Origin: Microcella sp.
Lineage (GTDB): Bacteria > Actinomycetota > Actinomycetes > Actinomycetales > Microbacteriaceae
DNA length: 6,411 bases
Direction: 5' to 3'
Assembly (NCBI GenBank): GCA_020216895.1
Contig: JAIWOM010000085.1
Location: forward strand, 1 to 6,411
Below are positions 4,164 through 6,411 of this stretch, piece after piece (position 1 is the stretch's first letter; the number at the start of each line of letters is the position of its first letter). Below the pieces are notes generated by a model. The model searched no databases, had not been told where the DNA came from, and saw only the letters and a program-made list of their open reading frames with translations. Position numbers and translations under genes: made by a program.

Positions 4164-5789
4164 TTAACGGCGGCGGAACCGGCCGAGAAGCTCGAGCGCC
4201 CGCGTGAGCTCGGGCGACCGGGTGAGCCACAGCACGCCGACGAACACGGCGACCAGGGGAAGCCCGATGAGCAGGATGCTGATGCCGGCGGTCACGATGG
4301 TGTCGCGCGCGAATCCCCCCGCCGTGAAGGCGCCGAGGCCGGCGGCCACCCCGAGGCCGACCGCGAGGGCCGCCGCGCCGGCCAGCAGCGCGATGCCGAC
4401 CTGCACCGCGATGCCGCGGGCGTCGAGCCCGCCGAGACGCCGCCGCAGGGCGATGCCTCCGAGGATCATCTGGAAGAACGAGCCGGCGGAGGTGACGAGG
4501 GCGATCGCCGGGACGATCCACGCGGTCGGCAGCAGCGATGCCGCGAGCGCCCCGATGACGAAGAAGATCGTGTACGCCACCTGCAGCCAGAACACCGTGC
4601 GGGTGTCGTCCAGAGCGTAGAACACCCGCATCATCACGAAGTACACGCTGAACGGCGCGAGCCCGATGACGAAGCACACGAGCACGATCGCGATGGGGTC
4701 GACCGCGGCGGCATCGAAGATGCGCCCGAACGGCACCGCCACGGCGATGAGTCCGGCGGTGGCAAGCGTCATGAAGAGGGCCGTGATGCGGATCGAGGTC
4801 TCGGTATCGGCACGCACGGCCGCCGTGTCGCCGTCCCGCGCGTGGGTGCTCATCTGGGTGAGGTACGCGGTGACGAGCGAGACGACGATCACCGAGTGGG
4901 GCAGCATGAACAGCAGCCAGGCGGTGCGCATCACCATGAGCGACGCGGTGTCCTCCGTGGCGGCGATCGAGGCGACGTAGGTCTGCACGAGCCCGCCGAC
5001 CTGCATCACGAGGATCATCGCGAACACCCAGCCCGCCGCGCGACCGGTCGCCCGCAGGCCGGCCCCGCGCCAGCGGAAGTCCGGCCGGTACCGCAGCCCC
5101 GCACGCCGCCAGAACAGGACGAGCACGAAGGCTTGCGCGGCGACACCCAGCGTCGCCGAGCCGCCGAGCACGGCGACCATCTCCGGGCTCCAGGCCTCGG
5201 CAACGGCCGTATCGGCGTCGAACATTAGCCGGAACGCGATCAGGCCGGCGATGGCGACGATGTTGTTGATCGCCGGCGCCCACGTGAACGGACCGAACAC
5301 CCGGCGGGCGTTGAGCACCTCGCCGAACAGCGTGTACAGCGCGTAGAACAGCACCTGCGGCATGCACCAGTAGGCGAACGCGATCGCGAGCTCGATCTCG
5401 GCGGGCGAGAAGCCCCGCTGCCCGGTCTCGTCGGCTGCCGTGTACAGGTCGACGAGCAGCGGGGCGGCGAGGGTCGCCAGGGCACCGGCGATGAGGAAGA
5501 CGACGACGCCGATCGTGACGAGCCGGTTGATGAACAGCTGCCCGCCGTCGTCGTTGACGCTCGCGCGCACGATCTGCGGAACCAGCACCGCGCTGAGGAT
5601 GCCGCCGGCGACGACCGCGTAGATCGCGTTGGGCAGCGAGTTCGCGAGCGCGAAGGCGTTGGCGCCCGCGCCGAGGGCGCCGATGGTCGACGTCAGCAGC
5701 ACCGCCGAGATGAATCCCAGGATGCGCGACACCACGGTCCCGGAGGCGAGGACGACGCTCGCCCGCCCGATGCTGCCGCCCTCGCTCAT
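4164..5789 (-). CDS. murJ: Lipid II flippase MurJ (MviN), core-only form
   Basis: An integral membrane protein of the MOP/MATE-like superfamily that moves lipid II across the cytoplasmic membrane for peptidoglycan assembly. Its 541 residues are hydrophobic throughout, consistent with the usual 14 membrane segments. Family landmarks: SGTVVSRILGF (16-26), ALANSLPNAIYAVVAGGILS (47-66), LYTLFGEVLNARRVFGP (151-167), LPHSVIVVSLVTAYLTQMS (296-314), VFYALDDTRTV (389-399). It ends in a short basic tail (RFRRR) and lacks the C-terminal pseudokinase and extracellular domains of mycobacterial MviN. By eye, Arg18 of E. coli MurJ is kept (Arg22), while Arg24, Asp39 and Arg52 correspond to Ser28, Asn44 and Tyr57. 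I chose the ATG at 5789 because it overlaps the upstream stop as ATGA, indicating translational coupling; the longer reading to 5927 is an Arg-rich shadow. The stop is TAA at 4164. Confidence 0.95.
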   Translation of the reverse strand: MSEGGSIGRASVVLASGTVVSRILGFISAVLLTSTIGALGAGANAFALANSLPNAIYAVVAGGILSAVLVPQIVRASVNDDGGQLFINRLVTIGVVVFLIAGALATLAAPLLVDLYTAADETGQRGFSPAEIELAIAFAYWCMPQVLFYALYTLFGEVLNARRVFGPFTWAPAINNIVAIAGLIAFRLMFDADTAVAEAWSPEMVAVLGGSATLGVAAQAFVLVLFWRRAGLRYRPDFRWRGAGLRATGRAAGWVFAMILVMQVGGLVQTYVASIAATEDTASLMVMRTAWLLFMLPHSVIVVSLVTAYLTQMSTHARDGDTAAVRADTETSIRITALFMTLATAGLIAVAVPFGRIFDAAAVDPIAIVLVCFVIGLAPFSVYFVMMRVFYALDDTRTVFWLQVAYTIFFVIGALAASLLPTAWIVPAIALVTSAGSFFQMILGGIALRRRLGGLDARGIAVQVGIALLAGAAALAVGLGVAAGLGAFTAGGFARDTIVTAGISILLIGLPLVAVFVGVLWLTRSPELTRALELLGRFRRR

Positions 5790-6411
5790 CGGTCCGTCCC
5801 ATTCGCCTCGCCCGCGCTCGTCTCCGCCGTGCTCTGCCGGCGGCGCTTGCGGATGTCCCGGCTGATCCCGACGACGAGCAGCAGCACGACGGCGGCGCCG
5901 ACGGTGATCGTGCCGGCGGTCTCCCACCCGGCGAGCAGGTTCAGGGATACCCGCGTCGGCTCGCTGATCCGCGTGCCGGAGCCGTCCTGCACGGTCACGG
6001 TGATGTCGACCCGCCCGTTGGTGAGCGACTCCACCGGCACCACGGCCCGTGTCTGCGACCGCGGCTCGACGAGCACCTCGACGCGCGGATCGAGCACCCG
6101 CAGCTGCGTGGTGTCGGGCTCGACCCGCACGTACACCCGGACGGGGACGTCGAGATCGTTCTGCACGGTCACCGGCAGCGAGGCGCGGTCGGCCAGGAGC
6201 GTGATCGCGCTGCTCTCGGCGACCCGGATGCCCGAGCGCAGCCGCGCGGAGGCGTCCACGAACGCGGTGAGCGCGTCGACCGACCGGTCGCCCCAGCCTT
6301 GCGACAGGGCGGCGAGCAGCTCGAGCCGCCGCACGTCGGTGATCGCGGTCGGCTCGACGGCGACCGCCGCGAAGGATCGGTCGGCGGCTTCCGCCGCGAG
6401 GGCGGCCTCGA
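5786..6411 (-). CDS. DUF6049-like membrane-anchored protein, C-terminal part (5' end cut by window)
   Basis: The frame stays open to the right edge, so the visible 207 residues are the C-terminal part of a larger protein; the GTG at 6334 is an internal codon. The first ~65 visible residues are helical and Ala-rich. A beta-sandwich-like region follows, with VTVQNDLDVPVRVYVRV and LVEPRSQTRAVVPVESLTNG patterns typical of extracytoplasmic Ig-like modules. A single membrane segment (about 163-182) follows, then the basic stop-transfer stretch RKRRR (187-191) and a short polar cytoplasmic tail. This topology and its place directly before murJ fit the DUF6049 proteins I know from actinobacterial murJ loci; the name is from memory of that context. 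Function is unknown. Its stop overlaps the murJ start (ATGA), so the two are probably made together and may both act in wall assembly. Confidence 0.75.
   Translation of the reverse strand, partial: EAALAAEAADRSFAAVAVEPTAITDVRRLELLAALSQGWGDRSVDALTAFVDASARLRSGIRVAESSAITLLADRASLPVTVQNDLDVPVRVYVRVEPDTTQLRVLDPRVEVLVEPRSQTRAVVPVESLTNGRVDITVTVQDGSGTRISEPTRVSLNLLAGWETAGTITVGAAVVLLLVVGISRDIRKRRRQSTAETSAGEANGTDR

Noticed and set aside
4136..4167. TATGCT (4141-4136) with TTAACC (4167-4162) as a housekeeping promoter for trxB
   Set aside because: The spacer is 20 bases and the -35 match is poor. The GGAAT-N18-GTT pair in the same place fits its class far better.
5790..5927. A 46-residue N-terminal extension of MurJ
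   Set aside because: The stretch is Arg-rich shadow sequence of the overlapping DUF6049 gene. MurJ homology starts just after the ATG at 5789, which makes an ATGA overlap.
1..6411. parS site for ParB near the parB gene
   Set aside because: I looked for the GTTTCACGTGAAAC-type palindrome in the gaps and found none. The GGTTTCCCGAC at 4111 is part of the leader hairpin and does not match.
1..6411. Mobile elements, CRISPR repeats, tRNA or phage genes
   Set aside because: No transposase, integrase, direct-repeat array or tRNA fold is visible, and gene content is standard core chromosome with uniform composition.

Overview
The window is very G+C-rich, and its genes mainly use G/C-ending codons. 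It carries the conserved actinobacterial chromosome segment next to the replication origin: the end of parB, then a thioredoxin system, the lipid II flippase murJ and a DUF6049-type membrane protein. The protein sequences, and a D-Ala-D-Ala-ligase-like gene plus a PLP aminotransferase between parB and trxA, suggest a high-GC actinobacterium. Microbacteriaceae is my best guess; that family call is inference. No mobile element, tRNA, rRNA, CRISPR array or phage gene was seen.

Layout. On the + strand, the 3' end of parB (1-345) runs into a 29-nt convergent gap. Everything else is on the - strand. In transcription order from the right edge these are: the C-terminal part of a DUF6049-like protein (6411-5786), murJ (5789-4164, ATGA overlap), a 99-nt gap with a thiol-stress type promoter and two leader hairpins, trxB (4064-3111), trxA (3079-2756), an 80-nt gap with two overlapping mutually exclusive hairpins, a class I aminotransferase (2675-1365), and a ddl-like ATP-grasp ligase (1346-375).

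How the genes work together. TrxB passes electrons from NADPH to TrxA, which reduces protein disulfides. The promoter in front of trxB has the GGAAT-N18-GTT form of SigR/SigH sites, which in actinobacteria drive thiol-oxidative stress genes. MurJ flips lipid II, and the Ddl-like ligase would make D-Ala-D-Ala or a related dipeptide for the same wall. The aminotransferase substrate is unknown. The 18-nt spacing to the ligase gene suggests the two are co-transcribed. They may be reached by read-through from trxBA, with the hairpin pair at 2698-2740 as a possible control or stop point.

Most of the window is ordinary conserved chromosome. The points of most interest are the SigR-like promoter with its 5'-terminal hairpin, the alternative hairpins before the aminotransferase, and altered active-site positions in the Ddl-like protein, TrxB and MurJ. 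I found no convincing new multi-gene system.
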